Notes: generated by a model from the sequence alone, not told the origin. Shown: positions 7,930-16,189, counted from the stretch's first letter. The stretch: DNA of 54,704 nt from an uncultured Bacteroidales bacterium (GCA_902760865.1 CACWID010000020.1:1-54704), one strand, 5' to 3'. Program-made: numbers and translations.

Positions 7930-8820
7930 TCAAATCCTCATAATAAGATCTAACTTCTGTTTTAATGAATCATAATCCATCAAATCAAGTTCACTAATTT
8001 TAGGTTCTGAGATATGTACATTCTCTTCACAGTCACACTCTCTTATAATTTTTCTAATAATTTTTTCTCCGTTATAAATTAGGTGAACCAACATAGTTTC
8101 ACAATACCCATCACCTACATCGTTATAAAATTCAATAATATAATCATTTCCTTGATAATAACTGTCAAATTGCACAAGATCCAGATAGCTTGTTTCATAA
8201 AGCTCAAGTTCTTTGGACTTATTATCTTTAATAGTGAAAATATGCATTGGGGCACAATACCCCTGACTTCTTTCGTTACTATTATGAGCATGCACCCAAA
8301 GTTCAGGGATTCCGTCTTTTGTGATATCAAAGAGGAAATATCTACCGTCATGATGTTTTTTCAGCACTCTGGCATATTCATTATAGATTAAACTAATTTG
8401 TTCTTGTTTTTGAGCCTCGGCAATAGAGTCACGGCGGAGTTGTTCGCGCAGTTCAGCTGCAGCGATGGAATCCTGGCGAGCTTTTTCGGCCAGAATGGCA
8501 AGTTGACGTTCCTGCTCGGCACGTTTCTGATTGTTGTCATACCACAGCCAGCCTACAACACCCAAGAGGGCAAGTAATCCTATAACGATAAGAGCAATGA
8601 GACCTACATTGCTCTTATGCTTAGGTTCTTTGTAATACTCAACCGGCTCTGATATGATGGCCCTTTCGGTTTGTACTTGAGCCTCTTGATTCTGATTGAA
8701 TCGGGGCTGGCTACTTTCGCCATGTTTATTTTCTAGGCCTATCTGGTGTCCGCAATGCGGACAAGCCTTTGCCTTGTCCGAAATCATGCGTCCACAATTG
8801 CTGCATTTTATCAGTGCCAT
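7930..8820 (-). CDS. Zinc-ribbon membrane protein with coiled coil and unknown sensor-like domain
   Basis: 296 residues. The head MALIKCSNCGRMISDKAKAC-PHCG is a zinc ribbon. A transmembrane helix is at about residues 73-95, followed by a long Glu/Arg/Gln/Ala-rich coiled coil (about 96-145). The C-terminal domain (about 146-296) reads like a periplasmic alpha/beta domain with FDITKDGIPELWVHAHNS, which recalls the DxxxDG(I/N)PEL pattern of VCBS/FG-GAP-like or EF-hand-like repeats. I cannot name it with confidence. It lies in the middle of the operon and contributes no recognisable enzyme. Confidence 0.7.
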   Translation of the reverse strand: MALIKCSNCGRMISDKAKACPHCGHQIGLENKHGESSQPRFNQNQEAQVQTERAIISEPVEYYKEPKHKSNVGLIALIVIGLLALLGVVGWLWYDNNQKRAEQERQLAILAEKARQDSIAAAELREQLRRDSIAEAQKQEQISLIYNEYARVLKKHHDGRYFLFDITKDGIPELWVHAHNSNERSQGYCAPMHIFTIKDNKSKELELYETSYLDLVQFDSYYQGNDYIIEFYNDVGDGYCETMLVHLIYNGEKIIRKIIRECDCEENVHISEPKISELDLMDYDSLKQKLDLIMRI

Positions 8821-8855
8821 AAGATCTTTTCTTTGTTCATTCCTAATTATTCTGA

Positions 8856-9833
8856 TTATTGGCCATCTTCAGCTTTGGCTCGCCATTTCTGCGCTTCATC
8901 AAGGTCTTGGTTGACACCCAAGCCTTTTTCATAGTATTCGGCAAGGCACTTCATTGCCTTTACATGTCCTTGTTCAGCTGCTTTGCGATACCAGTTCGCT
9001 GCTTCGCAGTAGTCACGGGGAACCCCATTGCCAAGCTCATAAAGAACACCGAGGTTGTACATTGAACCCACATGTCCTTGTTCAGCTGCTTTGCGGAACC
9101 AGTTTACTGCCTCGGCGTAATCCTGAGACACACCAAAGCCTTCGTAATAGCAAATACCAAGGTTGTACATTGAATCCCAATATCCTTGTTCAGCGGCTTT
9201 GCGATACCAGTTTACAGCCTCGGCGTAATCCTGAGGAACACCAAAGCCTTTATAATAGCAAACACCAAGTTCATTCTGAGCGACTTCGTAGCCTTGTTCA
9301 GCTGCTTTGCGGAACCATTTCACGGCTTCATCGTAATCCTGAGGAACACCTCGACCCACTTCATAGCACAAACCAAGTTCCATTTGAGCAAGACAATGTC
9401 CTTGTTCTGCTGCTTTGCGGAACCATTTCACGGCTTTATAATCATCTTGTGGGATATCTGTTAAAGGGTAGCTTGACCCGTTTAGGTATTCATCGGCAAG
9501 ACCCCACTGGAAATCTGCGTCTCCTTGTTCAGCTCTAATCACATCGTACCAATGCCCTGGATTGGCTGAAATAAACCCATACCTAAAATAACCAAAAGCA
9601 ATAATCCCAACATATAGCAAGAGAATACTTCCAAAAATGGCAAGTATCACCCTGACAGCAGATTTACCTTTTCTGCTTTTGCTGAACTCTTCACTCTTCG
9701 GCGCTTTCGGTAGAGCACTGTGGCCCTCAGTTCCAGGTTTTACATTCTGCTCAATAGTATTGCCACAGTGCGGACAAGCCTTTGCCTTGTCCGAAATCAT
9801 GCGACCGCAATTGCTGCATTTTATCAGTGCCAT
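8856..9833 (-). CDS. Zinc-ribbon membrane protein with Sel1-like repeats
   Basis: 325 residues. Zinc ribbon at residues 6-23 (CSNC, CPHC), transmembrane helix at about 58-80, then about six Sel1-like (TPR-related) repeats of 36 residues with the consensus A-n2-G-n-CY--G-GVPQDY-EAVKWFRKAAEQG. Sel1 repeats mediate protein-protein contacts, often in the periplasm of Gram-negative bacteria in envelope regulation. The orientation (ribbon inside, repeats outside) follows from the single helix. It is a paralogue of the next gene upstream, with the repeats diverged in number and sequence. Confidence 0.82.
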   Translation of the reverse strand: MALIKCSNCGRMISDKAKACPHCGNTIEQNVKPGTEGHSALPKAPKSEEFSKSRKGKSAVRVILAIFGSILLLYVGIIAFGYFRYGFISANPGHWYDVIRAEQGDADFQWGLADEYLNGSSYPLTDIPQDDYKAVKWFRKAAEQGHCLAQMELGLCYEVGRGVPQDYDEAVKWFRKAAEQGYEVAQNELGVCYYKGFGVPQDYAEAVNWYRKAAEQGYWDSMYNLGICYYEGFGVSQDYAEAVNWFRKAAEQGHVGSMYNLGVLYELGNGVPRDYCEAANWYRKAAEQGHVKAMKCLAEYYEKGLGVNQDLDEAQKWRAKAEDGQ

Positions 9834-9854
9834 AACTCAAATTGATTTACGTGA

Positions 9855-10712
9855 TTAGTAACCGAGGCGTTTTAGTGCCTCACGTGCTTCAGAATCATCA
9901 TCATCTGCCGCTTTTTTATACCACTTTATTGCTTCGGTAATATCTTGGACAACCCCATAGCCATGTTCATAGCAGTCCCCCAGATGGCGTTCCGCTCTTC
10001 CTTGAGTATAACCTTCAGTTGCCTTGAGGTACCATTTCACTGCTTCGTTGTAATTTTTGGGGACACCTTGGCCCTCTTGATAGCAGAAACCAAGATTATT
10101 TTGGGCAAACGCAAGGCCTTGGTCAGCTGCCTTTTGGTACCATTTCACGGCTTCATCGTAATCCTGGGGGACACCTTGGCCCTCTTGATAGCAAAAACCA
10201 AGATTATTTTGGGCACCAGCATTGCCCTGATCAGCTGCCTTTTGGTACCATTTCACGGCTTTATCGTAATCCTGGGGGACACCTTGGCCCTCATGATAGC
10301 AAAAACCAAGATTATTTTGGGCATCAGCATTGCCTCGGTCAGCAGCCTTTTGGAACCATTTAACTGCCGTTTTGAAATCCTCGTCATCGGCATAATGCTC
10401 ACCTAAATAATACTGAGCTTCGGGATCTCCTTTGATTGCACCAAATAAGCATTCCCAATAAAAACTACTCCAATCGCTCAGATTACCTAAATAAAGAAAA
10501 AGTGAAAACGAAAAAACTAAAATAGCAGCACACCATAAAAACACTTTGGATTTTCTCTTCTTTTTTACTGGCGCTTTTTCGAGATCACTTAGAGTTTTTT
10601 TCACCGATGAAATATCTTCATTACCAAAACTAATATTGGTGCCACAGTGGGGACAAGCCTTTGCCTTGTCCGAGACGTTGCCACCGCAGTTTGCACATTT
10701 AATGATTGCCAT
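9855..10712 (-). CDS. Zinc-ribbon membrane protein with Sel1-like repeats (second paralogue)
   Basis: 285 residues. Head MAIIKCANCGGNVSDKAKAC (a slightly diverged zinc ribbon), transmembrane helix at about 53-74, then five or so Sel1-like repeats with NNLGFCY-EGQGVPQDY and AVKWYQKAADQG. Three central repeats are nearly identical at DNA level (108-bp period, 10070-10350), a sign of recent internal duplication. Downstream partners begin with the same head. The likely role is a scaffold or sensor reaching into the periplasm; no catalytic residues are seen. Confidence 0.82.
   Translation of the reverse strand: MAIIKCANCGGNVSDKAKACPHCGTNISFGNEDISSVKKTLSDLEKAPVKKKRKSKVFLWCAAILVFSFSLFLYLGNLSDWSSFYWECLFGAIKGDPEAQYYLGEHYADDEDFKTAVKWFQKAADRGNADAQNNLGFCYHEGQGVPQDYDKAVKWYQKAADQGNAGAQNNLGFCYQEGQGVPQDYDEAVKWYQKAADQGLAFAQNNLGFCYQEGQGVPKNYNEAVKWYLKATEGYTQGRAERHLGDCYEHGYGVVQDITEAIKWYKKAADDDDSEAREALKRLGY
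10070..10350 (-). repeat. 108-bp direct repeat inside the Sel1 gene
   Basis: The phrase AACCAAGATTATTTTGGGC starts at 10088, 10196 and 10304, exactly 108 bases apart (36 codons = one Sel1 repeat). Only a few substitutions separate the units, so copy number can change by recombination. Confidence 0.85.
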
Positions 10713-10716
10713 TGTC

Positions 10717-11262
10717 TTATATTATAATCTGAGAGGGTTCTCCATATTCATTAACACCTGGGTCTGATTTCTTGAACTGGAAAAAGATTGGAACCCACGG
10801 AACAAGGATCCACCACCCACTACGGTTGATGTCGTGCATACGACGGACTGATACAGCCAACAAGGGGATAAGGGTTATTAATATCAAAAGACCTCCTGAC
10901 GTAGCAGCAAGCCATAAAAAAATCAAAATAAAAGACCAATATTCACGCCTAGTTGCACGTCCACTAAAATCAGCATACTTTGTAGAGAACGTCTTCCAGA
11001 AGATTGCGCCACACTCGTAGATGTAATGGGCCCAATCTGCTTTAAAATCACATAAGACGACTGTATCTGAAGTGTTTTTAGACTGTGTGGGCTTTTTGAC
11101 AGTTGTAGGATTACTTTGGCTTGTAGGATTGCCTTGATTTGCAGGAGCAGGATTACCTTGATTTACTGGTTTACACTCGCTGGCGGGGTTGCCACACTCT
11201 GGGCAAGCGTCCAAATGATCGTCAAACTCATACCCGCATTCTGTACATAATAGTTTTGCCAT
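10717..11262 (-). CDS. Zinc-ribbon DUF805 membrane protein, first gene of the operon
   Basis: 181 residues from ATG 11262. A GTG at 11289 would add nine residues, but the ATG gives MAKLLCTECG, matching the heads of the sister genes. A zinc ribbon (CTEC, CPEC) is followed by a Gln/Asn/Pro-rich repeat linker (QGNPAPANQGNPTSQSNP) and a DUF805 domain with its hallmark FSTKYADFSGRATRREYWSF, two or three membrane helices and VRRMHDINRSGWW. DUF805 proteins are small inner-membrane proteins of unknown function. It is preceded by the structured leader RNA (11263-11638) and followed 4 bases later by the Sel1 gene. Confidence 0.85.
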   Translation of the reverse strand: MAKLLCTECGYEFDDHLDACPECGNPASECKPVNQGNPAPANQGNPTSQSNPTTVKKPTQSKNTSDTVVLCDFKADWAHYIYECGAIFWKTFSTKYADFSGRATRREYWSFILIFLWLAATSGGLLILITLIPLLAVSVRRMHDINRSGWWILVPWVPIFFQFKKSDPGVNEYGEPSQIII

Positions 11263-11638
11263 CGTTCGGTCTTTAAGATTTTTTGCCACTTGACTCCCGA
11301 AGGGTGGCGTGGGTTTGTTAATGGTTGGTTGTCATAGGCATAAAAAAGAAGCGCGGGAGTCTGATACTGTTACTCGTCCCACACGCTGAGGCTCTTGCAT
11401 TGCCCTTAGTAGTTGAACGAGCAACGCAGAAGCCCACGCCGAATATGCTTATTGCCATCACTGGCAAATATACATATCCCACACAGGACATCTACCGTTG
11501 CTTCATCCTTGACTACTAATTGTGAATTTGCAAGATTCCAGCGTGTCAAGAACAAAGCGCCAATAAACGCCTTTCTATATGTCATGTCGCTCTTTGCCAT
11601 GCACCCGCCACCATCGGTGAACGGATTTCTGCCAAAGA
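11263..11638 (-). ncRNA. Structured leader RNA, copy 1 (candidate DUF805/DUF805b-type motif)
   Basis: Minus strand, from about 8 bases after TATATTTG (11652-11645) to the DUF805 gene, about 376 nt. In order: a domain opening GGCGTTTATTG (11571-11561) with a 14-bp helix, GCUUUGUUCUUGAC with GUCAAGGAUGAAGC; hairpin A (11435-11421 with 11403-11389, 14 of 15 paired); hairpin B (11384-11377 with 11358-11351); and a final hairpin GCCAC/GUGGC (11308-11285) close to the start codon. ACGAGTAAC (11377-11369) can pair with the loop side of hairpin A (11425-11417). The copy at 43828-44204 shares the order and length with different bases in the paired parts. I recall candidate motifs named after DUF805 in Bacteroidota; membership is unverified. 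Confidence 0.7.
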
Positions 11639-11652
11639 ACATCTGCAAATAT
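11465..11652 (-). promoter_or_regulatory. Promoters of the leader RNA and operon
   Basis: TATATTTG at 11652-11645 (minus strand) would start a transcript about 376 nt ahead of the DUF805 ATG, as in the second copy. Another TATATTTG at 11472-11465 would start just before hairpin A and make a shorter leader. Both match the TAnnTTTG consensus; a good -33 TTTG is not obvious for either. Open frames across 11290-11700 look accidental. Confidence 0.5.
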
Positions 11653-11812
11653 AAGCAATATTTTGAGAACTACACCAATTTTAATTCAACTTTTTGTTCA
11701 AAAAATTAAGGGGAGTCGCTGTTTTTTCTTTTCAATCCGATTTACTGAGAGTCAAAAACCGATGATTTCTTTTGGTAATTCAGGAGATTGTTTCTAACTT
11801 TACATTGAATTT

Positions 11813-11898
11813 GCGGAGTAGTACTCCCGATTTTACAGGAAAATGCGGAGTACAACTCCTGATTTTCACGGTTTTTCCAATAAAATGCACTATATTTG
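11813..11898 (+). promoter_or_regulatory. Duplicated GGAGT dyads upstream of a TATATTTG promoter
   Basis: Two 32-bp direct repeats each hold a dyad: GGAGTAGTACTCC (815-827 of this kilobase, 11815-11827) and GGAGTACAACTCC (11847-11859), both followed by GATTTT. The promoter box TATATTTG is at 11891-11898 and the gene starts at 11936. The two operator-like dyads one-and-a-half to three helical turns apart suggest binding of a dimeric regulator. The stretch 11700-11812 shows nothing else. Confidence 0.5.
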
Positions 11899-11935
11899 TA
11901 CCTGTCTATACGATGATGACTAATCATTACACAAT

Positions 11936-12238
11936 ATGGAGAAGAGAGAGAAACAAGAAAAGATGGAAGTGGGCACAGCGATGAAGGTGTGCCGAGTGAT
12001 TGGAATCGTGCTGGTCCTTGCCGCCTTAGGCTATCTGGTGTGGGAAGGAGACTTTGACAAAAAGGGCATTGTGGGCTATGTGGACGACTGCTTTATCGTC
12101 ATGGCGGCCTACACGTTTGCCCGCGGCAGTTTCATGAAACCTGAGCGGCGCTACATCCGCCGTCAGCTCTACATGTTCTCCTCCCTGTTCGCCATGCTCG
12201 CCCTCTGTTGGATTCTCCTGTTGGCACTCATGAAATGA
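11936..12238 (+). CDS. Small membrane protein, function unknown
   Basis: 100 residues, ATG 11936 to TGA. The charged N-terminus (MEKREKQEKMEVG) precedes a helix at about 17-36, a polar YVDDCFIVMAAYTFARG stretch and a C-terminal helix (about 80-99). The central phrase recalls DUF1232-like small proteins (YkvA) but is too short to assign. It is 26 bases upstream of the GH125 gene and probably co-transcribed from the TATATTTG promoter at 11891. Confidence 0.65.
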   Translation: MEKREKQEKMEVGTAMKVCRVIGIVLVLAALGYLVWEGDFDKKGIVGYVDDCFIVMAAYTFARGSFMKPERRYIRRQLYMFSSLFAMLALCWILLLALMK

Positions 12239-12264
12239 AATAACATCTAATAAACTAAGAGAAT

Positions 12265-13725
12265 ATGAAGCTGAGACAATTGTTATTGACTATTGTGGCC
12301 GTGGCAGCAGTGTTGCCGGCGGCTGCCGATGTACACCCCCGCTACACCGATGTGGTGAGCGACGCCACAACGACCTATGTCACCAAGCGCCCGCCCGCCG
12401 AGGAGCGCCTGTTCACCAGCGCCATCATCGAGAAGCGCATCAAGGAGGTGCTGAAGCTCATCAAGGGCAACCCCAGGCTGGCCTGGATGTTCGAGAACTG
12501 CTTCCCCAACACGCTCGACAGCACGGTGCATTACCGCATCGGCGACGACGGCGAGGACGACACCTTTGTCTACACGGGCGACATCCACGCGATGTGGCTG
12601 CGCGACAGCGGTGCCCAGGTGTGGCCCTACGTGAAGTATGCCAACAAGGACGAGAAGCTGCGCCACATGCTGCGCGGCGTCATCCTGCGCCAGTTCAAGT
12701 GCATCATCCTGGATCCCTATGCCAACGCCTTCAACGACGGCCCGACAGGCTCGCAGTGGGAGAGCGACTACACCGACATGAAGCCCGAGCTGCACGAGCG
12801 CAAGTATGAGATTGACTCGCTGTGCTACCCTATCCGCCTGGCCTATGAGTACTGGCTGGTGACGGGCGACGACAGCATCTTCGGCGACCTGTGGCAGCAG
12901 GCGATGCAGGCCGTGCTGCGCACCTTCAAGGAGCAGCAGCGCAAGAACGGCGAAAAGGGCCCGTACAAGTTCATGCGCCGCGACATCGACGCCAAGTCGT
13001 CACTGACGTGGTATGGCTGGGGACCTCCCGCCAACCCCGTGGGACTGATTGTGTCGTGTTTCCGTCCCAGCGACGACGCCACGGTGATGCCCTTCCTGGT
13101 GCCCAGCAACTTCATGGCCGTGAGCTCGCTGCGCAAGGCAGCCGAAATTCTCCAGAAGGTCAACCAGGATTATCTGCTGGCTGAGCAGTGCCGCGGTCTG
13201 GCCCAGGAGGTGGAAGACGCCCTGCACAAGTATGCCATCGTGGACCATCCCAAGTATGGCAAGATCTACGCCTATGAGGTGGACGGCTGGGGCGGCCGCG
13301 TGCTGGCCGACGATGCCAATGTGCCCAGCCTGCTGGCGATGGGCTATCTGGGTGACGTGCCCATGGACGATCCCATCTACCGCAATACCCGCCGCTTCGT
13401 GTGGAGCCTGGACAACCCCTGCTTCTTCAAGGGCAAGGCCTGCGAGGGCATCGGCGGTGCCCACACTGCCTATAACCTCATCTGGCCCATGAGCCTCATC
13501 ATGAAGGCCTTCACTGCCGACAACGACGAGGAAATCGCCTGGTGCATGCGCCAGCTGCTGACCACCGATGCGGGAACGGGGTTCATGCACGAGTCGTTCC
13601 ACAAGGACGATCCCTACCACTACACCCGCCCCTGGTTCGCCTGGCAGAACACCCTGTTCGGCGAACTGGTCATCGACCTCGTGAACAGAGGTAAGACCGA
13701 CCTGCTCGTCCACTGCCTGGATTAG
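12265..13725 (+). CDS. GH125 exo-alpha-1,6-mannosidase, secreted
   Basis: 486 residues with a signal peptide (first 22 residues, cut near AAA-DVHP). The family (metal-independent alpha-mannosidase, formerly DUF1237) removes non-reducing alpha-1,6-mannose, as in N-glycan or yeast mannan breakdown. The (alpha/alpha)6-barrel landmarks are [16 protein letters not shown] (Asp114 region), [55 protein letters not shown] and [22 protein letters not shown], the last carrying the probable catalytic Glu. It likely works in the periplasm with the sialidase and other glycan enzymes nearby. It ends in TAG. Confidence 0.9.
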   Translation: MKLRQLLLTIVAVAAVLPAAADVHPRYTDVVSDATTTYVTKRPPAEERLFTSAIIEKRIKEVLKLIKGNPRLAWMFENCFPNTLDSTVHYRIGDDGEDDTFVYTGDIHAMWLRDSGAQVWPYVKYANKDEKLRHMLRGVILRQFKCIILDPYANAFNDGPTGSQWESDYTDMKPELHERKYEIDSLCYPIRLAYEYWLVTGDDSIFGDLWQQAMQAVLRTFKEQQRKNGEKGPYKFMRRDIDAKSSLTWYGWGPPANPVGLIVSCFRPSDDATVMPFLVPSNFMAVSSLRKAAEILQKVNQDYLLAEQCRGLAQEVEDALHKYAIVDHPKYGKIYAYEVDGWGGRVLADDANVPSLLAMGYLGDVPMDDPIYRNTRRFVWSLDNPCFFKGKACEGIGGAHTAYNLIWPMSLIMKAFTADNDEEIAWCMRQLLTTDAGTGFMHESFHKDDPYHYTRPWFAWQNTLFGELVIDLVNRGKTDLLVHCLD

Positions 13726-13804
13726 GTTTTTGGCGTTAGGAGAACTCGGAGGACTCCAAGAACTCGGAGAACTCCCGAAAGCTGGATACTAAAAAAGCAT
13801 TTAC

Positions 13805-13868
13805 AATCCCTATCAAATATTAAAATGATGGGGATTGTCGCTTTTCCCTGCCATTTTTTCTACCTTTG
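13805..13868 (+). promoter_or_regulatory. Hairpin and promoter ahead of the DUF4954 gene
   Basis: ACAATCCC (13805-13812) pairs with GGGATTGT (13833-13840), with ATCA/TGAT extending the stem. TACCTTTG follows at 13861-13868 and the gene starts at 13901. The hairpin may end the GH125 transcript or act as an operator. Confidence 0.5.
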
Positions 13869-13900
13869 CGGCCATCATTCATCAAGACTATCTAAAAAAC

Positions 13901-15757
13901 ATGAAAGAATACTTCCATTTGACCGAACAACAAATCGAGTCCTTGAAGAAAAAAGATTGTTGGGCACAAGACTGGAACGAAATCATGGTGACTGCTGACT
14001 TTGACGCCAGCCGTTGCCACCGTGTGCAGTTCTACGGATGGGCGCGCCTGGGTAACGGCTGCGGCACCGTGGAGATTACCGACGGCTTTGTGAAGAATTG
14101 CGGCATCTATAACGCCACGCTGCGCAACGTGACCATCGGCGACAACTGCCTGATCGAGAATATCGGCAACTACCTGAATAACGTGACCATCGGTGACGGG
14201 TGCTACATCTCCAACGTGAGCACCATCGACACCCAGGGCCATCCCGACTATGGCCAGGGACACACCATCGCTGTGCTCAACGAGGTGGGCAACGGCAACC
14301 TGCTGCTGCTCAGCGAGCTCAACAGCCAGCTGGCCGCCCTCATGGTCAAGCATGGTGACAACAAACTCATGATGAGTGCCATCCAGCGCATGGTAGCCAA
14401 GTCAGTGGCCGATGCCCGCCCGGAATGCAGCACCATCGGCAACCACGTGAAGATTGTCAACACTGGCGTTGTCATCAACACCATCATCGACGATGGATGC
14501 CAGCTGTGTGGCGTGTCTCGACTGAGCAACTGCACCATCAGCAGCACGATAGAGAATCCCATCATCATCCGCACCGGCGTGATCTGCGAGAACACCATCA
14601 TCAGCGGTGGCTCGCGCATCCACGGCAGCGTCAAGTTGACCGACTGCTTCGTCGGCGAGTCGTGCCAGTTGGAAAACGGATTCACTGCCGCCAGCAGCGT
14701 CTTCTTTGCCAACAGCTACATGTCCAATGGCGAGGCTTGTGCCGCCTTCTGCGGCCCCTTCACGGTGAGTCACCACAAGAGTTCACTGCTCATCGGCGCG
14801 ATGTTCTCGTTCTATAACGCCGGCTCGGCGACCAACTTCAGCAACCATGCCTACAAGATGGGCCCGATGCACTACGGAACGCTGGAGCGCGGCTGCAAGA
14901 CCGCCAGCGGTGCCTACCTGCTGCTGCCGGCCAACATCGGCTCGTTCAGCGTCCTGTTCGGCAAACTGATGTACCACCCCGACACGAGCGACCTGCCCTT
15001 CTCCTACCTGATTGCCTATGGCGACACGATGTACTTGAAGCCCGGCCGCAACTTTGCCACCGTCGGCCTGTACCGCGACATCCGCAAGTGGCCCAAGCGC
15101 GACAAGCGCGCGCAGGGCGTCCGCAAGAGCGTCGTCAACTTCGACTGGCTCAGCCCGTTCACCATCAGCGAGGTGCTGCGCGGCAAGAAGATTCTGGAGA
15201 ACCTGCGCGCCGCCAGCGGTGACAAGGTGAGCACCTATAACTACCACGATTACGTCATCAAGGCGCCCTTCCTGCACAAGGGTATCAAGTTCTATGACAT
15301 GGCCCTGCGCATCTACATGGGTGCCGTGCTCAAGCGCCACAAACCCATTCCTCCTGTCACCACCGAGGGTGAAGGCAACTGGATCGACCTGGCCGGACTG
15401 CTCATGCCGCAGCGCGCCGAGGAGAAGATTATCGCCGACATCATCGACGGACGCCTAGACACCATCGAGGCCGTGAACGCCCGTTTCAAGGAGCTCGACG
15501 CCAACTACAACGAGCTGCGCTGGTCCTGGAGCTACCGCATCATTCTGGACTACTACGGCATTGATGCCCTCACCGAGGAGGCCGTGCAGCGCGTCCACCA
15601 GGACTACGTCACAGCACGCCGCGAGTGGATCGCCCTCATCCGCGAGGACGCCGAGAACGAATACACTCTGGGTGACGTAGACCGTGACGTCCTCGACGAC
15701 TTCGTCAACCTGCTCGACCGCGAGGTGGACTTCGAGAACCAGAAGTTGTATATGTAA
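13901..15757 (+). CDS. DUF4954 protein with hexapeptide-repeat beta-helix
   Basis: 618 residues from ATG 13901. An in-frame codon at 13835 is upstream of the TACCTTTG box at 13861-13868, so it cannot be the start on that transcript. The central part (about residues 60-290) has irregular hexapeptide repeats of the left-handed beta-helix type found in nucleotidyltransferase/acyltransferase proteins (VTIGDNCLIENIGNYL, VTIGDGCYISNV, IIDDGCQLCGVSRLSNCTI). The C-terminal part is helical. The family is conserved in Bacteroidales but uncharacterised; a sugar-nucleotide or acetyl-transfer role is only inferred from the fold. There is no signal peptide, so it is cytoplasmic. Confidence 0.8.
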   Translation: MKEYFHLTEQQIESLKKKDCWAQDWNEIMVTADFDASRCHRVQFYGWARLGNGCGTVEITDGFVKNCGIYNATLRNVTIGDNCLIENIGNYLNNVTIGDGCYISNVSTIDTQGHPDYGQGHTIAVLNEVGNGNLLLLSELNSQLAALMVKHGDNKLMMSAIQRMVAKSVADARPECSTIGNHVKIVNTGVVINTIIDDGCQLCGVSRLSNCTISSTIENPIIIRTGVICENTIISGGSRIHGSVKLTDCFVGESCQLENGFTAASSVFFANSYMSNGEACAAFCGPFTVSHHKSSLLIGAMFSFYNAGSATNFSNHAYKMGPMHYGTLERGCKTASGAYLLLPANIGSFSVLFGKLMYHPDTSDLPFSYLIAYGDTMYLKPGRNFATVGLYRDIRKWPKRDKRAQGVRKSVVNFDWLSPFTISEVLRGKKILENLRAASGDKVSTYNYHDYVIKAPFLHKGIKFYDMALRIYMGAVLKRHKPIPPVTTEGEGNWIDLAGLLMPQRAEEKIIADIIDGRLDTIEAVNARFKELDANYNELRWSWSYRIILDYYGIDALTEEAVQRVHQDYVTARREWIALIREDAENEYTLGDVDRDVLDDFVNLLDREVDFENQKLYM

Positions 15758-15906
15758 AGGCAACCCGGGCGGCAACAGACGAGACCGCACCCCGGCGGCC
15801 GCATCACAGCCTGTCTCGTGGGCCGAGGCTTTGCCTCGGCAAGACCGCCACGCATGGCTACACCGCTTCCCGTTTTTCGTCTGAAATGAAATTTTTTGAG
15901 AAAAAA

Positions 15907-15938
15907 TTTGGCGGGTAAGGAAAATGGTTGTACCTTTG
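15907..15938 (+). promoter_or_regulatory. Promoter of tRNA-Met
   Basis: TTTG at 15907-15910 and TACCTTTG at 15931-15938 are separated by exactly 20 bases. It is the cleanest Bacteroidota-type promoter in the window and lies 21 bases before the mature tRNA. Confidence 0.7.
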
Positions 15939-15959
15939 CAGTCGCTTTGAAGAAAAGAT

Positions 15960-16033
15960 GGCGGGATAGCTCAGTCGGTTAGAGCGTCGGATTCATAACC
16001 CGGAGGTCCTGAGTTCAATTCTCAGTCCCGCTA
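15960..16033 (+). tRNA. tRNA-Met (CAT anticodon)
   Basis: The 74-nt cloverleaf has acceptor GGCGGGA paired to TCCCGCT (one G-T wobble), D-stem GCTC/GAGC, anticodon loop TTCATAA and T-arm CTGAG-TTCAATT-CTCAG, then the discriminator A. CCA is not encoded. With a CAT anticodon, the alternative is tRNA-Ile with lysidine-modified C34; the elongator Met reading is preferred but not proven. The unpaired-looking G-T end pair argues weakly against initiator tRNA only by context. Confidence 0.9.
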
Positions 16034-16036
16034 CTG

Positions 16037-16070
16037 TCAAGGGGTCGTACCAATTGGTGCGGCCCCTTGA
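16037..16070 (+). terminator. Hairpin after tRNA-Met
   Basis: TCAAGGGG pairs with CCCCTTGA, continuing through a G-T pair, CG/CG and ACC-AATT-GGT to form a stem of about 15 pairs. It starts 3 bases after the tRNA. The T run behind it is short (TGTTTCAT). Confidence 0.7.
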
Positions 16071-16124
16071 TGTTTCATGTCCAAGGGGTTCGACAGGCCC
16101 TGTCGCGCGGTTTTTCATCATCAT

Positions 16125-16157
16125 TTTGGCGTGCTTCAAGAAAAATGACTAACTTTG
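16125..16157 (+). promoter_or_regulatory. Promoter of the sialidase-dus unit
   Basis: TTTG at 16125-16128, a 21-base spacer, then TAACTTTG at 16150-16157, 32 bases before the sialidase ATG. Confidence 0.55.
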
Positions 16158-16189
16158 TCGTGGGGAGCCAGTAATTTCCCTTTTGCTTC

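Noticed and set aside
11325-11709. Small genes within the leader RNA region
   Set aside because: The region folds strongly, is conserved as RNA with a second copy, and the frames are not conserved between the two copies.
11742-11984. Small proteins on either strand upstream of the GH125 unit
   Set aside because: They overlap the dyad repeats and the promoter; translations carry the repeat words and no family is recognisable.
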